Shown: piece by piece, positions 39,055 through 49,912 of the stretch
Position numbering within the stretch: the first letter of the stretch is position 1
How the letters are laid out: each line of letters opens with the position of its first letter
From: Myripristis murdjan
Taxonomy: Eukaryota > Chordata > Actinopteri > Holocentriformes > Holocentridae
DNA: 64,000 nt
Assembly (NCBI RefSeq): GCF_902150065.1
Contig: NC_043996.1
Span: 13,343,485 to 13,407,484, forward strand
Direction of reading: 5' to 3'
Notes under the pieces: generated by a model
The model's database searches: none
What the model saw: only the letters and a program-made list of their open reading frames with translations
Told to the model about the DNA's origin: nothing
Position numbers and translations under genes: made by a program

Positions 39055-39138
39055 ACTTCCTCTGTTTCTGTGGTTAGTGCAGAATGACATTGTGACGCGA
39101 CACACAGACATCATATCAGCCTTGTCCTCTGCTATATA
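39055..39138 (+). promoter_or_regulatory. Putative promoter of the rgs1/rgs13 gene: ETS, RUNX, TATA-like
   Basis: ACTTCCTC at 39055-39062 (ETS on the minus strand) and TGTGGTTA at 39069-39076 (RUNX) are 6 bases apart, and TATATA lies at 39133-39138, 134 bases before the start codon. Paired ETS and RUNX sites are typical of blood-cell genes, which fits the immune expression of mammalian RGS1 and RGS13. Function is inferred from motifs only. Confidence 0.4.
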
Positions 39139-39271
39139 TGCTGATGCTGAGCGAGTGCGCCAAACAGATGCAGAGTGGCAGCGAAACACTTCACAACTCA
39201 CTGAGAGAAAAGTCCCACACACACCCATACACACACACACACACAGAAACCCATGTTTCTGCATCTTCGCC

Positions 39272-40314
39272 ATGCCAAGTCTAGTCACAGTATCACCGCC
39301 AAGGGAGCCACAGCACCTCAACATGGACGCTGAGGACAAGAAGAGGAGAAAGGCTAAGTACGTTTCTTTCTTTTAACTGGCGGCATAGTTTCAAATTACA
39401 ATTACAAAACATGTCAGCGCTGAGGATGTTTTCAGTTTTGCACCTGTTTGCTTCATCCATTCACTCTGTGTTTCAGGGGAGGAAACCTGAAATCTCGATT
39501 GCACTGCAGATCCTCTGAGGCCTCGAACACTGAGGGGTGAGTAAACAAAGTCACGTCAGTGTCTGAATTTCCTCTGTGAAAAACTCTAAACGTTGAATCG
39601 GGTAAGAGACTTTTTTGCATCTAAAACCCAGTGTGTCCCTCTTTTCACAGGCGCTGTTTTGAGGAGATGTCGCAGTGGTCTCACTCGCTAGAGAGGCTTC
39701 TAGCATCAAAATGTAAGATAATACATAAAATCGACATTGCTTTAATAACTTTGTTCCAACTGTGTGTGATTGGCATGAACACTGTTCTTCCTCAATGCTT
39801 TCTCGCTTAATTGTTGCTCATGTCTTCTTGTTTAGATGGCACGATGGTATTTCAGGCCTTCTTGAAGTCAGAGTTCAGCGATGAAAACATCGAGTTTTGG
39901 CTCGTGTGTGAGGACTACAAGAAGATCAAGTCTTCCTTCAGGATGAGCTCCAGAGCCAAGAAGATATTCAAACGCTACATAAAGGCAGAAGCTGCGAGAG
40001 AGGTACGCTATTTACTACGCTTTGCCCTGCAGACAGATTTACATGCAGCGCTTGACAAATTTTTCCCCTGCCCCACACACACACACACCACTGTTCACTG
40101 TTCCTCATGGCATTTCCTCTCCCTACAGATTAATATCGATCACAAGACGAGGGAGCTGATTTGGTGGAATGTGAAGGCGCCCACCACAGAGTGTTTTGAC
40201 GAGGCCCAGAGGATTGTCTACGGCCTAATGGAGAGAGACTCGTACCCCCGTTTCCTCAGATCCGACATCTATAGGACATTACTGGACTCCACATCGAACT
40301 CAACGAAGGTGTGA
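39272..40314 (+). CDS. rgs1/rgs13: R4 RGS protein, RGS1/RGS13-type, complete, five coding exons
   Basis: This G-alpha GTPase activator is probably expressed in leukocytes by analogy with mammalian RGS1 and RGS13. Exons: 39272-39357, 39477-39536, 39651-39712 (62 nt), 39836-40002 (167 nt) and 40129-40314, all in phase, giving 186 residues. The start at 39272 is the first in-frame ATG of a short compact gene; a second Met lies at codon 18. [10 protein letters not shown] and [14 protein letters not shown] (78-91), [12 protein letters not shown] and SDIY..LL resemble RGS1. The SKYG junction, RAKKIF, REINID and [14 protein letters not shown] resemble RGS13. By hand count the RGS domain is about equally close to both human proteins. 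Catalytic-loop Asn139, Asp162 and Arg166 are present. Oddities are WLVCE for WLACE and Trp-Trp at 137-138. It is the only gene between rgs21 and rgs2, where human has two. Confidence 0.9.
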
Positions 40315-40642
40315 GAGAGACAATGAGGCTGGACTGCTGTGTGTGGGGCTGGCAGGGAGCAGCTGAGGTGACTACATTTGGGTCTTTGCTCTTCCTGGGA
40401 CTGCTGTTGGAGGATTTTTGAAGCATGACTCCAACAATTTACAACCTGGATCTTTTTCTTTTTTTTTTTTTTTTTACATCATGCTGATCAACCCTGACCA
40501 ACTTCTATTTTTAATTGCTTCACTGCAGAGCAACTTATGGTCCTCTGCTGAAAATGGATGCTCCAAAAATCAGCCCTTCTTGGCTATTACTTTGTTCATT
40601 CTTTGCTCAGTGGCTTTGGGCTGCCTGTGTACAGTCGGGCAA

Positions 40643-40648
40643 AATAAA
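40643..40648 (+). promoter_or_regulatory. Putative poly-A signal of the rgs1/rgs13 gene
   Basis: AATAAA lies about 330 bases after the stop codon, giving a short 3' UTR that includes a long T run near 40450. Confidence 0.5.
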
Positions 40649-40659
40649 CAGTGAAAGCT

Positions 40660-41333
40660 GTCAGGTGATGGGCAAAATGTAAATTTAATTTATGCATGTC
40701 ATGCTGCTGGGTGTTTTGTGCTTGACTTTTACAGTGACCACTGAGCAGAGAGGGCAAGACTGTAAGTTGTTCCATAGTGAAGCAACCAACAGCTGACTAT
40801 AGTCACAGTGGATTGGTATGATGAAAAATGCTGAGGAAGTTGTCTTCAAATCAAGAATTAGACATGCCTGAGTTATGCATCAGTCAACGTATAAATGCTC
40901 GTCTGGGTTTTTCTTGTCTCTGAAGTTTCCTGCTCATCCGCTGAGAAAAAGAACCTGAGTTTTGTAAACGCAAGAGACTTTGCAGAGATGCTGAGATTAT
41001 ATGATTTGATTGCTGGGGACTTTCTGTTTTAGAGTCACCAGGAAGTGTCTGTGGTGCAAACAGCTTACACACAGGACAAGACGCAATATGTGTGAGCTAG
41101 CATCCGCAGTTGCTCATTATCGTACTGTTACTGTCACTAAAGTAGTAGATAAGAAGTTACTAATAGAGCTGAGGGCTATTTCTGGGCAGAGTTATGTCTT
41201 TAAAAACTTAGTTCAGGTTGTCATTGCTGTGACATTGAAATAACTATTACACATTATAACATATTTGTTAAAAGCTAAACATTGAGGACAAACCACAAAA
41301 GGTTTTAAAACATTGTGACTGTGAGTGTAAAAA

Positions 41334-41374
<41 letters not shown>

Positions 41375-42975
41375 AAAAATCTGAACAGTGAATTGAAAGC
41401 TATCTAATAATAAATAACGTATATGCTTGACTAAACCTTGTCTTGTTTTACTACTGGTTAAAAATGGTTCACAAGAAACAGACAGACACACACACAAGGT
41501 CAGATGATGTTTCTATTTGAGGGTCCCATATTGTATTCAACAGTTCCTTGTGGTGCAGTGGTAGCAACAGTGTCAACCACAGAAAACCTCTCTGTTGCCA
41601 CACAGACTACAACATGAATAAGACAGAGAAACATGGTTACATCCTATCCAGCATCTGTCCTTAAAATGGACCCTCAAGTGGTTTTAATTGTGCTTCAGGC
41701 AAATGTCACTGCTCTGTCATGTATTCCCTCATTGAAATGTTGCCACTGTTTCCCTCGGATATTGTTCTTGATGAGGTGTAAAAGCCCCTGAAGCACCATT
41801 TACTTTACAGAAAGTCACCAAGAAGCATGGGAAATGCTAATTTCCCTGTGGCAATCCATCAGCTATCACATTGTTAAAGGTCACCAAAATTGAGGAAGAA
41901 GCGTTGAAACCCAATTTGCCCGCCACATCCCCTTTTTATCTGCAGCATCTCTACACACATGGACACACACATACACACACACAGAGAGACATGCACACAC
42001 AAGGAATGGTACTTAGGCAACACTTTTATGCTTCCATTACATGAAAGCCAGTACACCGTATGAGATGCTTTACAGGTATTTCCTGTTCTCTGCCAAAACA
42101 GCTTTCATTAGGTAGAAAAATCCTTTTTTTTTTTTTTTTTTTTTTTCACCGAGCAGGATGTTGGCGTTTATTTTATCAAGGGGCTACTAAGGTGTCAGAC
42201 TGACACTTCCTTGTTTGCATTACAGTTTGTTCTAGTAACCAGATTCTGTTGCGATAAAATGGTCATATGACAATCTGAAACTAAAGATGGTTGAGTCAAA
42301 AACAACTGAGGTCTCATCAGAGAACAGGATGCATGAGTTTGTCACGCAGTGTATGACATATATCTACAAATCATTGATGCACACATGGGATTGTGATGCT
42401 GAATGCACTTTCACACTAAAGAGGACAAACGTAGGAGATTTATCAGTCCATGCCATAGATGCACAATTATGCAGCGCTGGCTAAAATTGTGTTTGAAAGT
42501 CATGAGTAGGCCTATAGACACTGAAGTGTGTCATGAGACAAAAGTCATCCTCTTTCAGCCACAAGGGCAAAGCAGTAGGTCAATGGATTACTGTTTGGCC
42601 CTGCTGGACCGGCTAAACAAAGGAAGTTCTGTTCTCGGTTCTCAGATGCAGGTAAAAATGTCCCATAGCTGAACAAATACCAGTGTGGAAAATTCCTGCT
42701 AGATATAAATCTATTTCAATAGAGCATGATGCTAAAAACACTCCTCCCTGCGGCACGGGCAACATCATCATGCAATCAGCAATGCGTGATGTTTTTTTAA
42801 GCTTAGAGCCTATCAGATTTAAGCATATTCTCGTGCATATAGGAATTTGCATGAATTTTTCCAGCTGTACTTAACAAGAGAACCACTGTGTTGACAAATT
42901 AGTCCCGCAGGATGCAAAGAGAAACAACATTAATGTACTTTTTTTGGTTTGTTTGTTGGTTTTACATACTTATTT
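40660..42975. other. Intergenic region
   Basis: No exon-like frame with conserved motif is seen. It holds an A/TA microsatellite at 41329-41371 and a T run at 42123-42146; otherwise it appears unique. Confidence 0.5.
41329..41371. repeat. Poly-A plus (TA)n microsatellite
   Basis: Fourteen A residues continue into about 29 bases of TA repeat. Confidence 0.95.
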
Positions 42976-42980
42976 CCCTT

Positions 42981-43727
42981 AACTTACCAGGGTATATTCC
43001 AGTCAAGTGACATTACAAATGAAAGAGGGTTTCACAGGGATTTAAAGGAATACTCCAACACTTTTGGCAAAATACCCTTTTGCCAACTGACCCAGACTGA
43101 GACACAGTGTTTGATAGCATTTTCACTTCTGTTTGTCCAGTGGTTTGGCTCCTATGGTAGCATTTCATTTTAGCTTAGCATAAATACTCAAGATCTATGG
43201 GAGTCATTAGCTTAGTTCTGTCAAAATGTATAAATGAACCTTTTTAAAAAATGTGAGTCATTTTAGTAGAAGTTAGATGGTGGAACTGTTGCCGTTAAAC
43301 ACATTTATCCTTCCATTTATCACAGTGATCCATGCGTCACTGAAAGTATATGAAGATCCAGCACATATTAAATTATCCTAAAATGATGCTCATTCTTTTC
43401 TTAATATTCAAAGACATTTATTTCAAATAGACAATATACACTGTGTAAATAAGACAGCTTCAGAGTTGCTGTAAGGTTGATTTTTTTTTTACTTTGACAG
43501 AGCCAAGCTAACGGCTCCTATAGACTTCAAGTCTTTATGCTAAGCTAACACGAAATGCTACCCTTAGGAACAGAACCACTGGACATACAGAGGTGAAATT
43601 CGACATCTTGTCTCAGTCTGGTTACGTCAGAATTTTGCCCAAAACATTGCAGTATTCCTTTAATTTACCATTGTACGTTACAATCAGGTGAGATTACAAA
43701 AGAAAGAGGGTATCACAGGTATTGAAC
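42981..43727. repeat. Direct repeats of about 65 bases flanking a foldback element
   Basis: Positions 42981-43045 and 43662-43727 are direct copies at roughly 80 percent identity; both contain ATTACAAA, GAAAGAGGGT and TCACAGG. They bracket the foldback element exactly. They may be parts of a larger older element, because they are far too long to be a simple target duplication. Confidence 0.75.
43046..43659. mobile_element. Foldback/MITE element with about 180-base inverted repeats
   Basis: The left arm (43046 to about 43230) and right arm (about 43480 to 43659) are inverted copies. Both contain GTCCAGTGGTT, GGTAGCATTTC, TTAGCTTAGCATAAA and the outer AGGAATACT. The TTAGCTTAGCATAAA core is a word I associate with an abundant percomorph interspersed repeat. 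TTAA abuts both ends (43042-43045 and 43660-43663). It has no coding capacity and is non-autonomous. Confidence 0.8.
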
Positions 43728-43760
43728 CTTTTCCCAAAACTTGCTAGATGAGTTGATATA

Positions 43761-44468
43761 CACTACTCACAAAAAGTTAGGGATATTCGGCTTTCGGGTG
43801 AAATTTCAGGATGAACCTAAAATGCATTATAACCTTTACGGGTGAACTTAATGTGACCTTCTGTAAACTTTTGAATGCACATGTCCAACTGTTCAATGTT
43901 TCAGTACTTTTTGCACAAGTTGCTGTTCTCTAACAAGGAGTTTAACGGCAAAATTCACATCAGGTGTTTGATGCTCCAGCTCATCGAGGTCGTATCATTA
44001 GGGAATGGCTGCTGGAGACTGGGGTACCTCAAATGGAGTGGCCTGCACTTTCTCCAGACCTGCATCCCATAGAAAACCTATGGAATCAGCTGAGTGGCCG
44101 TGTAGAGGCTTGGAGCTCTGTACCCCAGAACCTCAATGTCCTGAGGGCCGCCCTTCAAGAAGAGTGGGATGCCATGCCTCAGCAGACAATAAGTCGACTT
44201 GTGAACAGCATGAGACGTCGTTGTCAAGCTGTAATTGATGCTCAAGGGCACATGACAAGTTATTGACACTGACATTTTTTGTTGTGGTATATCCACCACT
44301 GTTGTTGGCTTTTGTTTCAAGAAATTGTTTGAGATGAGGAAATCACCAGTGTATGCTTCTACTTAAATGCCCTACTTTCATGATATAATATCATTGTAGC
44401 GTGAACATTTTATATTTTCCATAAATTTCACCCAAAAGCCAAATATCCCTAACTTTTTGTGAGTAGTG
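43761..44468 (+). mobile_element. Internally deleted Tc1-like transposon
   Basis: TIRs of about 45 bases begin CACTACTCACAAAAAGTTAG at the left; the right end is the reverse complement with few changes (CCCTAACTTTTTGTGAGTAG). TA dinucleotides flank both ends, as expected for Tc1/mariner insertion. An open frame at 43964-44266 encodes the last 100 or so residues of a Tc1-type transposase: DAPAHRGRI, then WPALSPDLHPIENLW, which holds the final acidic catalytic residue. The DNA-binding part and the first catalytic aspartate are missing, so the copy cannot move itself. At 708 bp it is about half the usual length. Confidence 0.92.
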
Positions 44469-44470
44469 TA

Positions 44471-45490
44471 AGTGAGTTGTTCAAATGTGAAGTTAACTTT
44501 TGTGTTTAGTAAATTTAGTGTTTTACCTGCTTATTCTGATTATGGGTTATGGGAGTGGGTAATGAGTGGTGATGACATCATGGGCAGCTCATCAGTCTGT
44601 CACACGGCAAATACAGACCCTCGCTCACAGATCCATGTGCATCTATTTAGAGCGGTTCTGTACAGCCTCCAGGTAACTTGCACGACTTTGGACTGATAGA
44701 GGAAACTGCAGCACCCACAGGAGATATGATGGCTACTCACTGCAAGTGGCAGCCACTGAGCCCATGTGTTGTCCTGATGTGAATTTACCACTTGCAAATG
44801 AAGAGCTGTAAAAAAAAAAAAATAAATAAAAAAAAATTCCACATTCAGAGGCACAGTCATCAACAGGGCTAGCATTGCAATAAAATTCAAAACTAACACA
44901 TGAACCAACATGTGCCCCAATTAACGGTGTTTGAGGAACATCATGCAAATTGTGGCTCTATATCTGTCTATCCGTGGGGGTCATTTAACTTCTAACTTTA
45001 GCACAGCACAGAGATAAGATGCTACACATGTTATTTACCACATTATTTTATTGAAACAGCACAGCATACAGCAGAGGCTTCCAGGGATAATTGTGGTGGT
45101 ACTGAAACTGAGGATAAAAGATAATGACGGTTTTCTCTAAAAGTCACATTATCACAACAGAGACAATAACAGGCGTACTTTCCGTCACCCAGTTCTCTAA
45201 TCTGGAACGGTTGTATTGGTTTTGTCTGGTGTATTATGCGGATGGGGACCTAGATATTGTGTTTCACTTTACTGCGCTGTCTGGATTTTTGCTACTTCCT
45301 TCCTCAGACGTGACCTCAATAATGTGAAAGCAATGTAGAAAATGTCATTCTCAACAAGTCATATGGTCTCATTCTCACTTCAGCATCGAGTCTTATATTT
45401 TTAGGAAAGTGAGTTAGATCATTTCACTTGTTGCAGTCTAACTTTTCCATAAACTATGATCTATATCATGTAACTCCTTATTATCAAGCT
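44471..45490. other. Intergenic region
   Basis: No gene is seen. It contains an A-rich stretch at 44811-44836; the remainder looks unique. Confidence 0.5.
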
Positions 45491-45499
45491 GTACCAGCA

Positions 45500-46072
45500 A
45501 GTCGTTAAAGACTCTCCAGTTGGTCCAGAACGCTGCTGCACGTGTGCTGACAAGAACTAGTCAGCACACGCTACTCAGTGCATGTTATTGTTTCAGAGTC
45601 CTCTGCCCCTTTTGCGTTCGTTGTGCTTTCAGTGTCTTGTCTAAGCCATACTGTCCTGCTCATCCTGGAAGGTCATCCAGCTGCAGACGAGAAGGCTGGA
45701 TGCTGTGTGTCACTACCATCTAGATTACCTGTCAGGATATTCTGTTGTTCTGATGTTGTCATTTGCCCCAGTTTGTCCTTATCTCCCTGTCTCTGTCTCT
45801 TTGTCTCTCTCTCTCTCTCCCCTCTCCACCCAACCGGTCGAGGTAGATGACCGTCCGCCCTGAGTCTTGGTTCTACCTTAGGGTTCTTCCCTTTAAAGGG
45901 GAGTTTTACCTCGCCACTGTCGCCAAGAGCATGCTCAGGGGGGAATCTGTTGGGTTTCTTTGTTTTTTTCTTCTGTAATTTGTAGAGCGTGATTTCTACC
46001 TGCTCTACCTGTAAAGCGTCATGAGATAACTTTCGTTGTGATTTGACGCTATATAAATAAAGATTGATTGAT
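45500..46072 (+). mobile_element. 3' end of an L2-like LINE
   Basis: LVQNAAARVLTRTSQH is encoded at about 45,517-45,564, a typical tail of L2-like reverse transcriptase proteins. It is followed by a characteristic 3' region with CCAACCGGTCGAGGTAGATG, GGGGAGTTTTACCTCGCCAC and the tail GCTATATAAATAAAGATTG near 46,050-46,070. Most of the element is absent, and the join between coding and 3' region is shortened by an internal deletion. Confidence 0.8.
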
Positions 46073-47269
46073 ATCTTTAAATAAGGAACACTGATGAAAT
46101 GCTGTTGAGTTGTTGAGGCCGGATGATTTGCGGGGATATCAACTGAAATTATCTCACCCCATCTGGAAAACCCCTTCCCATTTTAACATACACTTCTTGA
46201 TTCAGTTTGGGAAGATCATTTTTGCTGTGTCAAAGTAATGTTTATAGGTCAAACTCATGCATCATTTCATCTGAATTCAGATTACAGGAACTTAAGAGTT
46301 TTACAGTGTAGAGCGTTGGGTTTTCGCTCACAGGTTTCCGCTCTTCCTACTCCGGGTTCATACTGTAACATGGCTACCTGTCTTTGTTTGGGTTATGTGA
46401 GCTATGTCAGCTCTTTCATCCACTTCCTGTGCAACGCTTCGTGTTCACATTCCACAAACTGCATACCAAGCATTAACTCACAGAGGCTTACTCTTGCAGT
46501 GATTGGTGTGTTAAAATAGAAACCCTCATTGGCGTGTAGCAATGTGTTAAAAATGTCTTATCAAAAACAGCTGTGAGGAAACTAAAAATATCATTTGGAA
46601 CAGTGTCAGAAAAAGTAAGACTAAACATCTTCCTAAAAGAAAAGTTTAGCTAGCGTCACTGCTTGAAAGTTCAACTGAGACGGCTATTTACCTTTAAAAT
46701 TGGATTTTGCATCTTTCCAAATTCTTTGTATTGTTCTATTTACCCATTATAAGGTTGATGTGGTGAAAACACAAAAGAAAACAACATTTCATCTCTGAAC
46801 TGAACTGTCGTCATGAATGCTAATCATTTATTTGCAACCTTTCTCTTTGAAGCACTTGATTGCAACTAAGCACAGTGTGAAGTTCAGTCAGGGTTTCTAC
46901 AACTTCTATTAAACAGAAGTCATTTTTGGAATATACAATCAAGAAAAGAAAATTGTTATGATTTTGTAAAATGAGCACTAAGACAGATTGTGAGGCACCA
47001 CTGGCAGGACGGATTTGTCTACCAGAATGAAACGTCGCTGCTTAAAAACGCATGTACATGCATTTTTTTGTATTATGACTTTAAAGAATTTCAAGATTAT
47101 AACATAAAAGTATAACAATATTCCATTAATAAGAGAGGTGGTGTTTTGGAACTGAGGAAAAAAAAGTTTCCTCATTGGTGAGGTCAGATTTGTTTTTGTT
47201 TTATGACTTGAATAGCTTATGTTATTGGTCAATCCCAGACATAATACATTCATACATACAAGCAGAATA
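46073..47269. other. Intergenic region
   Basis: No recognisable gene or repeat body is seen apart from short A and T runs. Confidence 0.45.
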
Positions 47270-47632
47270 CAATATATTCTGCTTCTGTTAATATATGTAT
47301 ACTGTGTATATTACTATGTATATTGTGTTTATGTACACTTACATATCCCACCATAACTGCACCACATGTGCATATTAATGCATATTTATTTGCACTATTC
47401 ACACTGCCACTGTATACTTGTATATTGTACATATGTATACCTACATATCCTCTTTTTATATCCTTTTAATTTGTATATTTTTATATTTTTTACTCTTATT
47501 TTTTATACAGTGCACTTATGTGCACTGAGGGCATGGTGTGTGTGTGTGCGTGTACTGCTGTTGTCAACACTGGGAATTTCCCCATTGTGGGATAAATAAA
47601 GGCATATCTTATCTTATCTTATCTTATCTTAA
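47270..47632 (+). mobile_element. 3' region of a Rex-type LINE with TATCT repeats
   Basis: An AT-rich 3' UTR-like stretch ends in GGGAATTTCCCCATTGTGGG, ATAAATAAAGGC and a (TATCT)n tail at 47606-47632. This is the forward orientation of the tail seen reversed at 20,775. No coding part is recognised. Confidence 0.7.
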
Positions 47633-48090
47633 TACCTGAGAAAATTAAAATTGCTGAAGGAGGCTTCAAGGAAAGCCTCTTTATATTACAAACTGTAGGC
47701 AGTGGTTGGCAGTTTGTAAAGTGGCAATAAAGCAGAGCTATATTCAGGGAGGGTTGGTACGAGTGGAGCTAATCACTTATAAGTGCTTAACATGTACAGT
47801 ATTAACAATGTGACAGTTTTTTGAATTAATCCGTTTAAACTGAAGCATTTACAGAGGTGATGTACAGCTTTCTAATATACTGAGCTATTATACCTGAGAA
47901 CATGAAAATGTCTGAAGGAAGCTGCGAGGAAAGCCTCTTTAAATTACAAGCCATTATGTTTAAGAAGGAAAATGTGACTGTACGTAAATCGGCAGTGCCC
48001 TCTGGGAAAGTTGGGTACAAGTGAAGCTCATCACTTTTAAGTGCTTAACATGCATTAACAATGTGACAGTCATTTACAGTGATGAACTTG
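47631..48090 (+). repeat. Diverged tandem duplication of about 250 bases
   Basis: Copy one (about 47631-47865) and copy two (about 47887-48090) share, in order, TACCTGAGAA, GGAAAGCCTCTTTA, CATCACTT/AATCACTT, AAGTGCTTAACATG and ATTAACAATGTGACAGT. Internal segments differ by substitutions and indels, so the duplication is not recent. It lies 0.7-1.1 kb upstream of the rgs2-like start codon. Confidence 0.8.
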
Positions 48091-48759
48091 TTATTCGTGA
48101 TAAAAAAAAAAAAAACTTCCTCTTAAACTGGGCAAGGTGATAAACCAGATAGAGAGAGAATGAGCCTACACGGACAGACTCATGACCACTAAACCTGACA
48201 AACTGAGACCGCTAAGAATAGAAGAAATCACGCTGGCCCAAATGACGTGCAAACTGGCTATTTTTTCAGACCCCAATATAATGCATTTAACTGTGGAGGA
48301 TGCAATGAGGGTGGTGATACACAGTGATGTTTTGTTCTATAATTAAACAATAAGTAAGAGCATAAGGTTTGACGCACTTGGCATTCATGTGGCTCCGTCT
48401 ATTTACAGTACATAACAAAGAGGCTGCATGTCAACGCAGGTTAAAGATAGCAAGGCACGAGTTAAGAAATTCATCGGAATGTGGCTACAGGGGAAAAGCT
48501 CAGTGTCTCGTCATCACCAGTGGATCTCAGACTTCACCGTGGGTTTGGTCCTGATCAGCAAGAGGAGCCAATCAGAAGCTAGGTGATGAAGCTGTCTGGA
48601 TGGCTAGTTCCACTGCTACCTTGCAGAACAAGGAAATGTAAGGAAGGTTCCTCCAAGGATTCAATACAGCAACTATAAGCAGAGAAAACAGCAGAAAATA
48701 GCACAAATGCTGGAAAGGCACGCAGTCGCAGCATAGCTAAACTTATTCACATTTCTGGC

Positions 48760-49912
48760 ATGGATGTGTTCTGTAAGACAGCTTCTCTGGATGTCCACGA
48801 GACTAAGACAATGTAAGTATGTCTCTTTTGCAATATGATGAAGCTCTTGTATAATCCTCCTGGGAGTGTTTTAACGCTTTAATACTCTCTCCTGAAGGCC
48901 AGCATGGAAATCCAGAATACACAACTTTGTCCACTGTCCGTCCCCAAGGAAGAACTTCAAAAGGTGTGATGTGAATTTGATCATTTGTCTATTTTGTGAT
49001 AAGTAGTAGTAGGCCTGTTAATGCTGAAACTCTCATATGTGACACAAAAAATGTCCTTTTCCTCCCTGTGCAGGCAATCAGCAAGTGAAACAAGCCTAAT
49101 GGAAGATTCTCTTGAGACCCTCCTTTCCCAGAAAAGTAATTTAAATCTGCTTTCAAGTGATGCAGAAATAGTATTGTGACTGTTGAGCGATTCTTTTAAT
49201 AAAGTGATTTTCTTTTTCTGTAATCTTCTTTGTACAAGGTGGGCAAGTGGCATTTCGGGACTTCCTGAAGTCAGAGTTTTGCGAGGAGAACCTTGACTTT
49301 TGGCTGGCCTGTGAGGATTTCAAAACTCTCAACAATCCAGATGAGCTAATCTGGAGAGCAACAAACATTTACGAAGAGTTCGTCAGGACTGAGTCTCCTA
49401 GAGAGGTAAAAGGGGAGACATTCGGTGCAAAAGAGTAGATTTTTAAGTAAAGTATTATAATTAAAAAAACGCGTTTCAGTTTCCGCATGTTGTAGTCAGT
49501 GCTTCGAAAGTCAGACTAGCTCCAGCAGTCATTTGAAAATACACAGATATGTATCGTTGTGCTAAAATAATCAACAAACTCCAGTAACTTTCTATGACTG
49601 GATTTACCATTTTTACTGATTGTCAAGACTGGCCACTTTGCATCGTTTCAGATCAACTTGGATTTCTACACCAGAGAAATCACCACCCAGAACATCCAGC
49701 ACCCAAGCCCATCATGTTTTGCTCTGGCACAGAAGAAAATATACAGTCTAATGGAGAATGATTCCTTCCCACGCTTCATCAAGTCTGACCAATACAAAGA
49801 CCTGCTTGATGCTGCCGCTAAGCCCAGGAGCCTTGGGAAGCACCGCAAGGCCTTCAAGATGAAGATCGACTGCAGCATGATTCAAAACCCATCCGCCTGC
49901 AAAATGACTTGA
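48760..49912 (+). CDS. rgs2: R4 RGS protein, RGS2-like, complete, five coding exons
   Basis: This is a G-alpha GTPase activator; mammalian RGS2 prefers Gq and lowers vascular and neuronal Gq signalling. Exons: 48760-48812, 48898-48963, 49074-49135 (62 nt), 49239-49405 (167 nt) and 49652-49912, all in phase, giving 202 residues (human RGS2 211). Support for RGS2 includes the FCEEN motif with Cys75 (human Cys106), WLACEDFK, AQKKIYSLMEND, and its place next to ro60. Against a simple RGS2 call, Asp153 and Lys160 stand where human RGS2 has Asn184 and Glu191. The long amphipathic N-terminus of human RGS2 is not matched. The usual Trp before the RGS core is Met49. A basic tail of about 30 residues follows the domain. 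Catalytic-loop Asn130 and Arg157 are intact. RGS identity is secure; orthology is moderate. Confidence 0.85.

Noticed and set aside
43875-44320. Overlapping open frames in other frames of the Tc1 relic
   Set aside because: Only the frame at 43964-44266 encodes transposase; the others are shadows.
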